From: an uncultured Schlesneria sp.
GTDB lineage: Bacteria > Planctomycetota > Planctomycetia > Planctomycetales > Planctomycetaceae
Assembly: GCA_903904835.1 (NCBI GenBank)
Contig: CAIVEI010000051.1
Span: 151,243 to 215,242, forward strand
Length of the DNA: 64,000 nt
Reading direction: 5' to 3'
The position numbers and the translations under genes are program-made. This document shows positions 7,641 through 16,744 of this stretch, in pieces (within the stretch, counting starts at the first letter, position 1; each line of letters starts with the position of its first letter). Under the pieces are notes generated by a model. It did no database searches and was not told the origin of the DNA. It saw only the letters and a list, made by a program, of their open reading frames with translations.

Positions 7641-10600
7641 TCAAAGTCGCGTCTCCCATTTTGAACCTGTTGCTCGCCAAAGGCGTCGGCACGAAAACGC
7701 TCTCCGACATTGTCGATAAACTCGTCGCGCGCGGTCTCTCTCCAGATGACACTGGGATCGACGTTCTTGCTGACGAACTTCATTGGCGGGAGGAGCTGAA
7801 AGCGAATGCACATTCGGTTCAAGAGCAGGCCGATTTGCTTGCGGAACAAATCGAACGACAGAATATTCGAATCCTTGTTCGTGGCTTCGATCCCTACCCT
7901 CAAAAACTGATTCGAATACTCGGCAAAGACGCGCCACCGGTCTTGTTCGCCAAGGGAAATCTCGCGCTGCTGGAGGCTAAGGCTGTTGGCTTTTGCGGCT
8001 CGCGGCAGGCCTCGGAAAAAGGGATTCACGTTGCGGGCGAATCGGCTCGGCAACTGGGAGAAAAAGGGATAAACGTTGTCAGTGGCTACGCAAAAGGGGT
8101 TGATCTTACGGCCCACTGCGCTGCACTTGATTCGGGTGGCACGACGACGATTGTGCTCGCCGAAGGAATTCTGCATTTCAACGCCAAACGCGAAATCAAG
8201 GCGCTGCTCAACGATGTGAATTATCTTGTTATCTCGGAATACTCGCCGCGTCTTCCTTGGGCGGCGCGAAACGCCATGCAAAGAAATCGGACGATCATCG
8301 GCTTGAGTGATGCAATGATCGTTGTCGAATCGGGAACGACTGGCGGGACATTCGCCTGTGCCGAAGCAGCGCTTGAATTGCAGCATCCGTTGTTCGTCGT
8401 TGAATACGCGGCGCCAGCCGAATCGGCTGGCGGAAACCAGCAGTTTTTGCGTCAGGGTGCGCTACCGTTACGCGGGGATCGGCATGGGCGACCGATTTTG
8501 ACGAAGGTTTTTGAGACGTTGGCGGCTGAACCAGCGAACGAAACAAAGGATGAAGTTCGTGTGGCGGAATCCCGCGATATGCTTATCGAGCCTCCGGCAA
8601 ACACGATCGAGACAATTCCAAAGCCGACGACATTTACGCAACCTGATGAGAATCCAGTGAAACAAATTGGTTACCCGAAACGTCTGATCGAAGTCGACCT
8701 TCCCATCGCCCGAATTTCCGCTCATGCACGCCGGGAGAAGTCGATTCGGCATGGTCATATTTCGACCCTGCATATCTGGTGGGCCAGGCGACCGTTGGCG
8801 GCATGTCGAGCAGTGATCTGCGCCAGCTTGTGGCCAGATCCCGTTGACGTCACACAAGCGGATGTCGAGAAGGCGGCGGCCGATGGTCGGCAACTTCAAC
8901 TGAACACGTGCCCGCCAGCGTTCCGGCAGTCTGCGGTCAAATTGTTGCTTGAATTTGCGAATCGCTTTTTCCCGAAGCAGATTAACGAAGAAGGGGAAAA
9001 GCTGAGACAGTCCGCTTCGCCGGAAAGCCTTGCGCGGTGGGAAGCGTTGGCGAAAGGGACGATGAAACTTGATCCAGACGATGCGTCCGAGGGGCCGATG
9101 GTCCGTCTCTGTCTGCTCGATTTCATCGCCGACTTCGCGAACTGGGACAATTCAACGGTTCCTGCGTATTTGGAAACAAGTCGAGCGCTGACGCAGGCAG
9201 CGCATGAATCGCTCGGTGGTGCGCCGGGTACACGACCATTGGTGGTCGATCCGTTTGCGGGGGGCGGGAGCATTCCTTTAGAAGCGCTGAGAGTGGGAGC
9301 GGATGCGTTTGCTAGCGATCTGAATCCAATTCCCGTTCTTCTAAACAAGGTAGTACTCGAATACATCCCTAGATACGGGCAAAAACTTGTTGACGAAGTT
9401 AGAAAATGGGGCGCATGGGTCAAAAACGAGGCTGAAAAAGAATTAAAGGAATTTTATCCAGCTGACGCAGACGGCGCTATACCTATCACATATTTGTGGG
9501 CGAGAACAGTTTTAAGCGATGCTCCTGGGGAAGCGGAGGCGCCCGTTGAGGTGCCGCTTATGCGATCTCTTTGGCTTGCGAAGTCGATGGGTAGGAAACG
9601 CGCTCTGCGTTGGGTCCGCGATTCGCAGGGTGGTGTTAAGTCGGAGTTGATTGACGTCTGCTACGTTATAGATGGGCAAAAAAGCAAGAGGCAAGTCCGT
9701 CGGCCATTACTCGAGATTTTTGAACCAAAAAATGAAAAGGAAGTTGAGCCAGGCACCGTAGCTCGTGGAAGCGCGACTTGTCCAGTGACGGGTTACACGA
9801 CTCCAGTGGCTTCCGTGCGCTCACAGTTGAAACAACGTCGTGGGGGCGCGGCAGACGCCCGCCTATTCGCTGTCGTCACCAAAGTTCCAAACGTTCACGG
9901 GCGGACTTACCGACTGCCAAATCATTCTGATTTGATTGCTTTCAACTCGGCTGCGAACGAGCTGGAGCGACGTGAGCGTGTGGATGGTACCGAACGTTCC
10001 GCAACTGGTCGAGTTGCGGCTCGACGTAGCTTAGAGGCAAGTCACGCGGGTGCGGATACTCGTTGTAGTTTGGTTCCTAACGAAGTGATCTCGTTGAATG
10101 AGCTTAGGCGCGTGAGCGTGCCCATCTACGGCATGGCACGGTGGGGCGATTTATTTTCACCTCGACAGGCGCTAACGTTGACGACGGTCGCACGCCTCGT
10201 GCGAGATGCCGGAGCGCGGATGGCCATTAGTGAGACAGGTCATAGTGATGAGATCGCGGGATTGAGGAACGAAGATTCGCGTCCAGTTTCAACGCAAACT
10301 TTGTTGGGGGAGGGCGACGGCGATCTGCAAAAATTAAATTACACAGGATTGGCCGAGGCAGTGATAACATGTCTATCTATGGTTCTTGGGCGACAGGCTG
10401 ACTATGTTTCAACATTGGCCATTTGGTCGAGTGGTGGCGAGTTCGTCGCACACACATTTGGCCGGCAGGCGATTCCAATGGTTTGGGAGTTCCCGGAATG
10501 CCAGCCGTTCTCAGATTCTTCTGGGAATTTCGAGGGCGCTTTGGGCTGGGTCATTCGCGTAATCGAAGCAAATATGACTGCGGATCAAACGGTTGGCCAC

Positions 10601-12049
10601 GTGGAACAAGCGACCGCTACGCAACACCCATTACCTGACGACGCAGCGGCGGCAGTTGTCACAGATCCTCCGTATTACGACTCGGTGCCCTACGCGTACC
10701 TTTCGGATTTCTTTTATGTCTGGATGCGCCGCACCCTCGGCGGCGTGCACCCGACGTTGTTTCGTAACCCCGGCGTTCCAAAAGAGGCGGAAATTGTCGT
10801 CGATCGTCCGCATCAACTCAGCCAGTCGACGAAGGGGGTCGCCTTTTACGAGAAAGAGCTCACAAAGGCATTTTCAGAAACACGACGAATTCTGGCCCCA
10901 TCTGGTATTTGTACGATTGTTTTTGCGAGTAAGACAACCGCTTCGTGGGAGGCAATTCTGAAGGCGGTTGTTGACGCCGGATTCGTCATCACCGGGTCGT
11001 GGCCTATTGATACGGAGCGAGAAGCACGAGTAGCAGCGCTTGGACAAGCCCGACTAGGTTCCTCAATTCATTTGGTCTGTCGCCCAAGGGAGGATGAGAG
11101 CGGATTGTTAGTGGAATCGATTGGCGAATGGCGAGATGTTCTGGGTGACTTGCCAAAGCGGATTCACGAATGGATGCCGCGACTCGCGTTAGAAGGCGTT
11201 GTCGGCGCCGACGCGATCTTTGCGTGCCTCGGCCCCGCCTTGGAAATCTTCAGCCGTTACAGTCGTGTCGAAAAAGCAAACGGTGACACTGCGACCCTTC
11301 GTGAATACCTTGAGCACGTCTGGGCTGCTGTTTCCACAGAGGCGCTGTCTTTAATCTTCAAAGATGCTAACGCTGCCGGGTTGGAGCCCAATGCGAGACT
11401 CACGGCCATGTGGTTATGGACAATCGGCGGGGGTGGCGCCACGAACGGCAATGGAACAAAAGCCAACGCTCTAGGCGATGACGAGAGCGACGAAGAAAGT
11501 AGTGACGAGGAAGAAGAGAAGGTTGCTACTGGAGGTACCAAAGGCAAAGCGACAGGTGGGTTCTTACTTGAGTACGACGCGGCGAGAAAAATCTCTCAGG
11601 GTTTGGGAATCCATCTTGAACAATGTGCGTCCCTTGTTGAAGTTAAAGGGGATAAGGCGAGGCTTTTGCCGGTCGCGGAACGGACGAAATATTTGTTCGG
11701 CAACGAGACTCAATCCGAAACGACCGCTGCCCGCCGACGAAATAAGCTTCAACAAAAGTCGTTGTTCGCTGAACTTGGCGACGCGGAGGACGAGGTCGAA
11801 TCCGGCTGGACACTGACGAAAGGCCCACCAACCGGTGCTACGGTCCTCGACCGGGTGCATCAAGCGATGATTCTTTTCGCGGCGAGCCGTGGCGAATTGT
11901 TGAAGCGATTTCTCACCGAAGATAACGTCGGCAAAGATCCGCGATTCTGGAAGTTGGCGGATAACCTCAACAAGCTATACCCACCCGGCACCGATGAACG
12001 CCGCTGGATTGAAGGAGTTCTGGCGCGGAAGAAAGGGCTTGGATTCTAA
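7637..12049 (+). CDS. DprA/Smf-like domain fused to DUF1156 DNA methylase (PglXI-like)
   Basis: A single 1470-residue protein with two modules. Residues 1-310 resemble DprA/Smf: a helical N-part, then a Rossmann core with VGFCGSRQAS, VSGYAKGVDLTAH, NRTIIGLSDAMIVVES and SGTTGGT. From about residue 345 comes a DUF1156 adenine-type methylase: RHGHISTLHIWWARRPL, SAM-binding VDPFAGGGSIPLEALR (about 534) and, after a long insertion, catalytic VTDPPYYDSVPY (about 1009). A very acidic linker lies near 1280. The fusion would put ssDNA- or recombination-type DNA binding and modification in one chain. Start ATGA overlaps the previous stop; the stop overlaps the next start (TAATG). Stretches around 9.3-10.4 kb look poorer in GC than their neighbours. 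Confidence 0.85.
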   Translation: MIKVASPILNLLLAKGVGTKTLSDIVDKLVARGLSPDDTGIDVLADELHWREELKANAHSVQEQADLLAEQIERQNIRILVRGFDPYPQKLIRILGKDAPPVLFAKGNLALLEAKAVGFCGSRQASEKGIHVAGESARQLGEKGINVVSGYAKGVDLTAHCAALDSGGTTTIVLAEGILHFNAKREIKALLNDVNYLVISEYSPRLPWAARNAMQRNRTIIGLSDAMIVVESGTTGGTFACAEAALELQHPLFVVEYAAPAESAGGNQQFLRQGALPLRGDRHGRPILTKVFETLAAEPANETKDEVRVAESRDMLIEPPANTIETIPKPTTFTQPDENPVKQIGYPKRLIEVDLPIARISAHARREKSIRHGHISTLHIWWARRPLAACRAVICASLWPDPVDVTQADVEKAAADGRQLQLNTCPPAFRQSAVKLLLEFANRFFPKQINEEGEKLRQSASPESLARWEALAKGTMKLDPDDASEGPMVRLCLLDFIADFANWDNSTVPAYLETSRALTQAAHESLGGAPGTRPLVVDPFAGGGSIPLEALRVGADAFASDLNPIPVLLNKVVLEYIPRYGQKLVDEVRKWGAWVKNEAEKELKEFYPADADGAIPITYLWARTVLSDAPGEAEAPVEVPLMRSLWLAKSMGRKRALRWVRDSQGGVKSELIDVCYVIDGQKSKRQVRRPLLEIFEPKNEKEVEPGTVARGSATCPVTGYTTPVASVRSQLKQRRGGAADARLFAVVTKVPNVHGRTYRLPNHSDLIAFNSAANELERRERVDGTERSATGRVAARRSLEASHAGADTRCSLVPNEVISLNELRRVSVPIYGMARWGDLFSPRQALTLTTVARLVRDAGARMAISETGHSDEIAGLRNEDSRPVSTQTLLGEGDGDLQKLNYTGLAEAVITCLSMVLGRQADYVSTLAIWSSGGEFVAHTFGRQAIPMVWEFPECQPFSDSSGNFEGALGWVIRVIEANMTADQTVGHVEQATATQHPLPDDAAAAVVTDPPYYDSVPYAYLSDFFYVWMRRTLGGVHPTLFRNPGVPKEAEIVVDRPHQLSQSTKGVAFYEKELTKAFSETRRILAPSGICTIVFASKTTASWEAILKAVVDAGFVITGSWPIDTEREARVAALGQARLGSSIHLVCRPREDESGLLVESIGEWRDVLGDLPKRIHEWMPRLALEGVVGADAIFACLGPALEIFSRYSRVEKANGDTATLREYLEHVWAAVSTEALSLIFKDANAAGLEPNARLTAMWLWTIGGGGATNGNGTKANALGDDESDEESSDEEEEKVATGGTKGKATGGFLLEYDAARKISQGLGIHLEQCASLVEVKGDKARLLPVAERTKYLFGNETQSETTAARRRNKLQQKSLFAELGDAEDEVESGWTLTKGPPTGATVLDRVHQAMILFAASRGELLKRFLTEDNVGKDPRFWKLADNLNKLYPPGTDERRWIEGVLARKKGLGF

Positions 12050-12942
12050 TGCCAGAACTCGGACCGATGCAGTGCCGTCTTTGCAAATCCGATCTGATTC
12101 CGTCTTTGAAAACCGTAGCTATTCAAGCAAATTCCTACTGTGATTGCTTTTATCGATGTGCGAACTGTCACGTTGGCTATTCGAATGCGCAGGACGAGCA
12201 TTCGCGAACCCTGATCTATGACTCATGGGAAAGAAATATTCCCGTCGAAGTCCATGACGGCTTGCTGCAATGTGTCGGTAGCGCGCTCAATAAACGAAAT
12301 CGGACGACAAAGCTGAAACGACTCTCTTTTGAGTCTTCCGAAGACGCTGTGACCTGGACAGTGTTTCGATACCTTCAAGATTCTGCTCATCTGGGGAAAT
12401 TGTTCGGCGTGGATCGGCCTCGGGTCTTATTTTGGGGACGTGAATATCCAGAAAGACCGGTAACAACGACCCCTGATGTCACGCAGATACTGACGACGAT
12501 TTTATTGCAAATCGGTGACGAATCGAGTTGTCTCTCGGAACCCGACATTGTCCTTGTTACCGATGATTCGGTATGCACGATTGAAGTAAAATATCGTGAA
12601 GATCGTAATACAGTCAGCCGCCGTCACCGTCGATTTCGAGAATACACGGACGCGGCACCGGAATTGTTTGATGACGCAAACGTGGTTGCTGATACCGGCT
12701 ATTACGAGCTGACTCGCAATGTCGTATTCACGAAGTTGCTGGCCGAAGCAATGGGCCACAGGGCATGGAAGGTGGTTAATGTCGGGATGCCATCGGTAAG
12801 TGACTCGGCGAACGAATTCGCCGCGCTTTTGAAGGATAAGACCAACTTCGAATTTCTCGATTGGCCAACGGTCTGCAGTAGCGTCCCTCAAATTCGTCCT
12901 GCGTGGTTTCAATCGTATTTGCAGGCCAAGGAACTCGAATGA
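12049..12942 (+). CDS. zinc-ribbon plus PD-(D/E)XK-like nuclease protein
   Basis: A 297-residue protein, not assigned to a named family. The N-terminus has two CxxC pairs (CRLC and CANC) typical of a zinc ribbon. Around residues 165-185 EPDIVL, then 11 residues, then IEVKYR forms the D-(x)n-ExK core of restriction-endonuclease-fold enzymes. It is therefore a good candidate for the cleaving subunit of this locus, or an inactive DNA-binding relative. Its ATG overlaps the methylase stop by one base and its stop overlaps the next ATG (ATGA). Confidence 0.65.
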   Translation: MPELGPMQCRLCKSDLIPSLKTVAIQANSYCDCFYRCANCHVGYSNAQDEHSRTLIYDSWERNIPVEVHDGLLQCVGSALNKRNRTTKLKRLSFESSEDAVTWTVFRYLQDSAHLGKLFGVDRPRVLFWGREYPERPVTTTPDVTQILTTILLQIGDESSCLSEPDIVLVTDDSVCTIEVKYREDRNTVSRRHRRFREYTDAAPELFDDANVVADTGYYELTRNVVFTKLLAEAMGHRAWKVVNVGMPSVSDSANEFAALLKDKTNFEFLDWPTVCSSVPQIRPAWFQSYLQAKELE

Positions 12943-13532
12943 AAAAGTCGCGTTTCGAGACTTGGCGTGATGCCTTCCAGAACGTGGTTCGGGAACAATC
13001 AGTTTCCGCGCCCCTGAAAGCAGCCTCATTAACTCAAGACCTCAAGACTTGGACCAGTTGTCTAACGTCAGGCGTCGTTGCTTCGTGCCACCATCTTGGT
13101 TGGCTCGCTGCGGCCAAAGGGCACCCGCTCGACATGCATCCGAAACCAGGAAAAGAATACCTCAACATTGACGTAATGGCATTCTCAGGGGCACCGATCG
13201 CTGGTCGTTGGCGATTGCCGATTGCGGCTTTCGAACTCGAAAACCGACGCACCGACGATCGTGTCGGCTACTCGTTGTGGAAGTTGCTCTGTTTGCGCAC
13301 TGAACTCCGCGTCGTCTTTGCATTCCGTCGCGATTGGGAGGAAAGCCGCCGGTCGGTCGATGCCATTGGACGTGACGTGATTGGAAGTCTCGCCGTCGCC
13401 GAACGCATGGGGATCACCGGGGAAACAGTCCTCATCATTGGCAATCGCGGGGATGGCGAATCGTTTCCCTGGGGCTATTTCAAGGTTTGGTTGCTCGACA
13501 CCAACGTCGGACGATTCGAGAAGATTTCGTAA
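12939..13532 (+). CDS. small protein with possible degenerate nuclease fold
   Basis: A 197-residue protein of unknown family. YLNIDVMAF followed by IAAFELENRR and a long helix with YSLWKLLCLR resembles the D...ExE/ExK pattern of PD-(D/E)XK folds, with Glu-Asn where the usual Lys stands, so activity is uncertain. The start ATG 12939 overlaps the previous stop by four bases; the upstream GTG at 12903 would extend it into the neighbour and is not needed. It lies 25 bases ahead of the DUF499 ATPase and in related loci this place is often taken by another small accessory protein (DUF3780), which I cannot recognise here. Confidence 0.55.
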   Translation: MKKSRFETWRDAFQNVVREQSVSAPLKAASLTQDLKTWTSCLTSGVVASCHHLGWLAAAKGHPLDMHPKPGKEYLNIDVMAFSGAPIAGRWRLPIAAFELENRRTDDRVGYSLWKLLCLRTELRVVFAFRRDWEESRRSVDAIGRDVIGSLAVAERMGITGETVLIIGNRGDGESFPWGYFKVWLLDTNVGRFEKIS

Positions 13533-13557
13533 AGACCGATATGCGAAGGACGATTTA

Positions 13558-16512
13558 ATGGCAAAACTAAAGCCCTGGTATCAAGTTGTGACCCCACGCG
13601 AAGACCTGCGGGATAATCGCCCGTTGGATGCGTCCGAGTTCGCCGTGAACCTGGGGCATATCCATGATCGACGTGCGGAGGTCCATTCGGATTATTCTGA
13701 TCCCGCCCGTTTTTTTTCTCGCACACTCATCACCCAAGGTCTCAAGGATCTTGCGACGCAAGTGCTTCGTCGCCTTAACGGGATCAGTGTTGAGTCCTCG
13801 GCTGTGTTCAACATGGCGACGCAATTCGGCGGCGGAAAGACGCACTCGATGACCGCGCTTTACCATTTGGGAAGCGGCGGACCCGCAGCACCGAAATGGA
13901 GTGGGGTTGAACACCTGATGCAGGCGGCCGGGGTCAAATCGGTTCCCCAGGCGGCAATCGCGGTCTTCAATGGGAAGGATTTCGACTCGCTCACCGGTCG
14001 CGGAGGCGACGGGGAGCCTGTACGTAAAACGCCTTGGGGCGATATCGCCTGGCAGTTAGGAGGAAAGGCATCGTTCGATGTCATTGCAGAACATGACCGG
14101 GATTTCATCGAACCGAAAGGGGACGCGATCCGCAAATTCTTACCTAAGGATCGACCCGTCTTGATTCTGATGGATGAAATCATCAGTTACATGAGCACCT
14201 ATCGTGGTCGAGGTTACGGCGATCGACTTTATAATTTCGTCGATTGTCTCGGCGAGGTGGCGCGTAGCGAATCCAATGTTGTTCTGGTCGTATCGGTCCC
14301 GGCATCGGAACTGGAATACACGGCAGCGGATAGCTCGGATGAAGTGCGATTCAAGAAAATGCTGGATCGGCTGGGAAAGGCGATCCTCATGTCGGCTGAC
14401 CGCGAGATGCAAGAGATCATTCGCCGCCGATTATTCGAATGGGAAGGACTGGACAAGGACGCGCTCGCGACAATTTCAGCCTATGCGGAATGGGCTGCTG
14501 ATCATTCCCAGGATTTGGCTGGCATTGACCGTGATGCGGTCTACGAGCAATTCAAATCATGTTATCCGTTTCACCCGTCGGTGATTTCGGTCTTCGAACG
14601 CAAGTGGCAAAGCCTTCCTCGATTCCAACGCACGCGCGGTGTCTTACGACTGTTGGCGCTCTGGGTGGCCCATAACTATCAGGAAGAGCATCGGCAAAAC
14701 AGTCAGGAACCATTGATCACGCTCGGTCTCGCTCCGCTGGACAACCCCATGTTTCGCGCGGCGATTTTCGAACAGCTCGGTTCGTCCGAACTCGAAATTC
14801 CTGTGACGGCGGACATCACCGGGAAAACCAGTGAATCTCACAGCCTGCGTCTCGACAAAGAAGCGTCCGAAGCGATTCGAAAAACACAGCTCCATCGCAA
14901 GGTGGCAACGACCATCTTCTTTGAGTCAAACGGCGGCCAAAGCCAAACTCGCGCCGAAGCATCGCTGCCGGAAATTAAAACCAATGTCTGCGGGCCTGAC
15001 GTCAATACGGCGGATGTGGACACCGCGATCGAAGGATTGGCAGGTACCTGTTTTTATCTGCAATGGGAAAGAAACCGCTATCGATTCGGATTGACTCCGA
15101 ACCTCAATCAAGTACTAGTCACGCGGCGCGGCAGCGTGCAACAAAAAGGTATCGACGAACGAATCCGCCAACAGACCCAAGCGGTGTTTCGCGATAATCG
15201 TACTGACACAGGCAAATACGTCGAACTCGAGTTCTTTCCCAAACGCAGCAGCGAAGTTAGGGAAGTCCCGCGAATCACTCTCGTGGTACTTTCTCTCGAA
15301 TATCACGCAGGCGAACGCGAATCGCTTGACCTGATGGAGTCGATCGTTCGGGACTGCGGCAACAGTGCGCGAACATTCAAGTCCGCACTGATCTTCGCCG
15401 TTGCCGATCCTGGCGAGAATGTCGCCGATCAGGCTCGTGAGATCCTGGCTTGGGAGGACATTCAGGATGATCAGGAAACAAAAAAGCGGTTCGACGATTC
15501 ACAGTTAACCGTTTTGCGAGACAATCTCAAAACATCAAAACGCAACCTCGATGAAGCGATCTTTCGGGCCTACAAGCATCTTTATCTTTTAGACAAGCAG
15601 AACAAACTCGTACCAATTGACTTGGGAAGCATCACCTCCAGTTCTGCCAAATGCCTTGTGGAACTGTACCTTCAGCGACTTGGGTCCGGCGGACTAGACC
15701 AGGTCGTCGAATCAGTCCCCGCCCGAAAACTGGCGGGTTTCTGGCCCGCATCGCTCAACGAATGGTCCACTAAATCCGTGCGTGATGCCTTCTATTCATC
15801 GCCACTATTGCCGCGTTTGCTCATCCCCGACCAGATCAAGCGAACGATTGCTGACGGTGTTGTCCAAGGCATGATCGGATATGCGATCAAAGACGCTTCG
15901 GGGCAGTTGAAGCTCGACCGTCTAAAAGAAAGCCTATTCGAGGCAGACGTGGAAATCTCGGACGACGTTTACATTTTGAAGGGGGACGACGCACTTAAAT
16001 TGAAAGAACCGCCGCGTCTGGCTGGTTTGACGGTCAAGCCTGAACAGGTTTCGGTGAAGGTTGGCGAACAGGTTTCGTTCCAGGTTGTGGGCGTCGATCA
16101 ATACGGTGATCCATTTCCCGTCACGCAAACAGCATGGTCCGCCTCGACGGGCAACATCACCGCGCAGGGATTGTTCGCTGCTGGAGACACCGGCGGTCTG
16201 TTCAATGTGAATGCAAAGGCAGGCGCATGTGAAGCGTTCGCCGAGGTCCGCGTCACCACAGCGAACGAGCCGATAACGCCGCCGCCGTTACTACCGGCAG
16301 ATCGATATCTTCGCTGGCGTGGGATCGTCCCATCGCAGAAATGGATGAACTTTTACACGAAAGTGCTCAGCAAGTTCGCCAACACACCCGGTCTGAAAAT
16401 TGAAGTCAGTTTCGAAGTCAAAATCGACAAGGACCACGCCGATTCCAAAGCCGCAGAAACGCGGTCCGGCCTCAAGGAACTCGGGCTTGACGACCATATT
16501 GAAGGCTTTTGA
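13558..16512 (+). CDS. DUF499 AAA-like ATPase with Ig-like (Big) domain (BrxC/PglY-related)
   Basis: P-loop ATPase of 984 residues. It begins with the family opening MAKLKPWYQVVTPREDL. Walker A is FGGGKTHSM (about residue 90), Walker B is LILMDEIISYM (about 205), and the DUF499 body continues to about 800. Residues about 820-900 form a bacterial Ig-like (Big) domain: LTVKPEQVSVKVGEQV, QYGDPFPV and LFAAGDTGG. A short C-terminal helix-strand piece follows. ATG 13558 is preceded by AAGGA at good spacing; the longer frame from 13381 only overlaps the previous gene. DUF499 ATPases partner DUF1156 methylases in anti-phage loci. Last gene of the operon. Confidence 0.85.
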   Translation: MAKLKPWYQVVTPREDLRDNRPLDASEFAVNLGHIHDRRAEVHSDYSDPARFFSRTLITQGLKDLATQVLRRLNGISVESSAVFNMATQFGGGKTHSMTALYHLGSGGPAAPKWSGVEHLMQAAGVKSVPQAAIAVFNGKDFDSLTGRGGDGEPVRKTPWGDIAWQLGGKASFDVIAEHDRDFIEPKGDAIRKFLPKDRPVLILMDEIISYMSTYRGRGYGDRLYNFVDCLGEVARSESNVVLVVSVPASELEYTAADSSDEVRFKKMLDRLGKAILMSADREMQEIIRRRLFEWEGLDKDALATISAYAEWAADHSQDLAGIDRDAVYEQFKSCYPFHPSVISVFERKWQSLPRFQRTRGVLRLLALWVAHNYQEEHRQNSQEPLITLGLAPLDNPMFRAAIFEQLGSSELEIPVTADITGKTSESHSLRLDKEASEAIRKTQLHRKVATTIFFESNGGQSQTRAEASLPEIKTNVCGPDVNTADVDTAIEGLAGTCFYLQWERNRYRFGLTPNLNQVLVTRRGSVQQKGIDERIRQQTQAVFRDNRTDTGKYVELEFFPKRSSEVREVPRITLVVLSLEYHAGERESLDLMESIVRDCGNSARTFKSALIFAVADPGENVADQAREILAWEDIQDDQETKKRFDDSQLTVLRDNLKTSKRNLDEAIFRAYKHLYLLDKQNKLVPIDLGSITSSSAKCLVELYLQRLGSGGLDQVVESVPARKLAGFWPASLNEWSTKSVRDAFYSSPLLPRLLIPDQIKRTIADGVVQGMIGYAIKDASGQLKLDRLKESLFEADVEISDDVYILKGDDALKLKEPPRLAGLTVKPEQVSVKVGEQVSFQVVGVDQYGDPFPVTQTAWSASTGNITAQGLFAAGDTGGLFNVNAKAGACEAFAEVRVTTANEPITPPPLLPADRYLRWRGIVPSQKWMNFYTKVLSKFANTPGLKIEVSFEVKIDKDHADSKAAETRSGLKELGLDDHIEGF

Positions 16513-16744
16513 GTAACCACGAACGCACTTCAACACGGCGAACACCATTGTTTCTTTCTGTCGAGAACCTCGGTGTTTCCTATTGGATTACACGAGAACA
16601 AACGGATTCGCCGGCGAGCAAACAGATCGAACGGGATTGCTGCGGAGACTTTTCAGTTCGCTTCGCCAATTATTTTTGACTCCGCTAGGAGTCGACCGGA
16701 ATCACCAGACTTCTCACGGCCAATTCTGAGCACCATTAACTGAT

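Noticed and set aside
7193..8386. 397-codon minus-strand frame over the DprA region
   Set aside because: It lies wholly opposite the ComF-like and DprA-methylase genes, which carry clear family motifs; its product is Arg/Ser-rich and matches nothing.
12939..13532. DUF3780, the usual partner of DUF499/DUF1156
   Set aside because: The sequence shows no pattern I associate with that family, so the gene is left unnamed.
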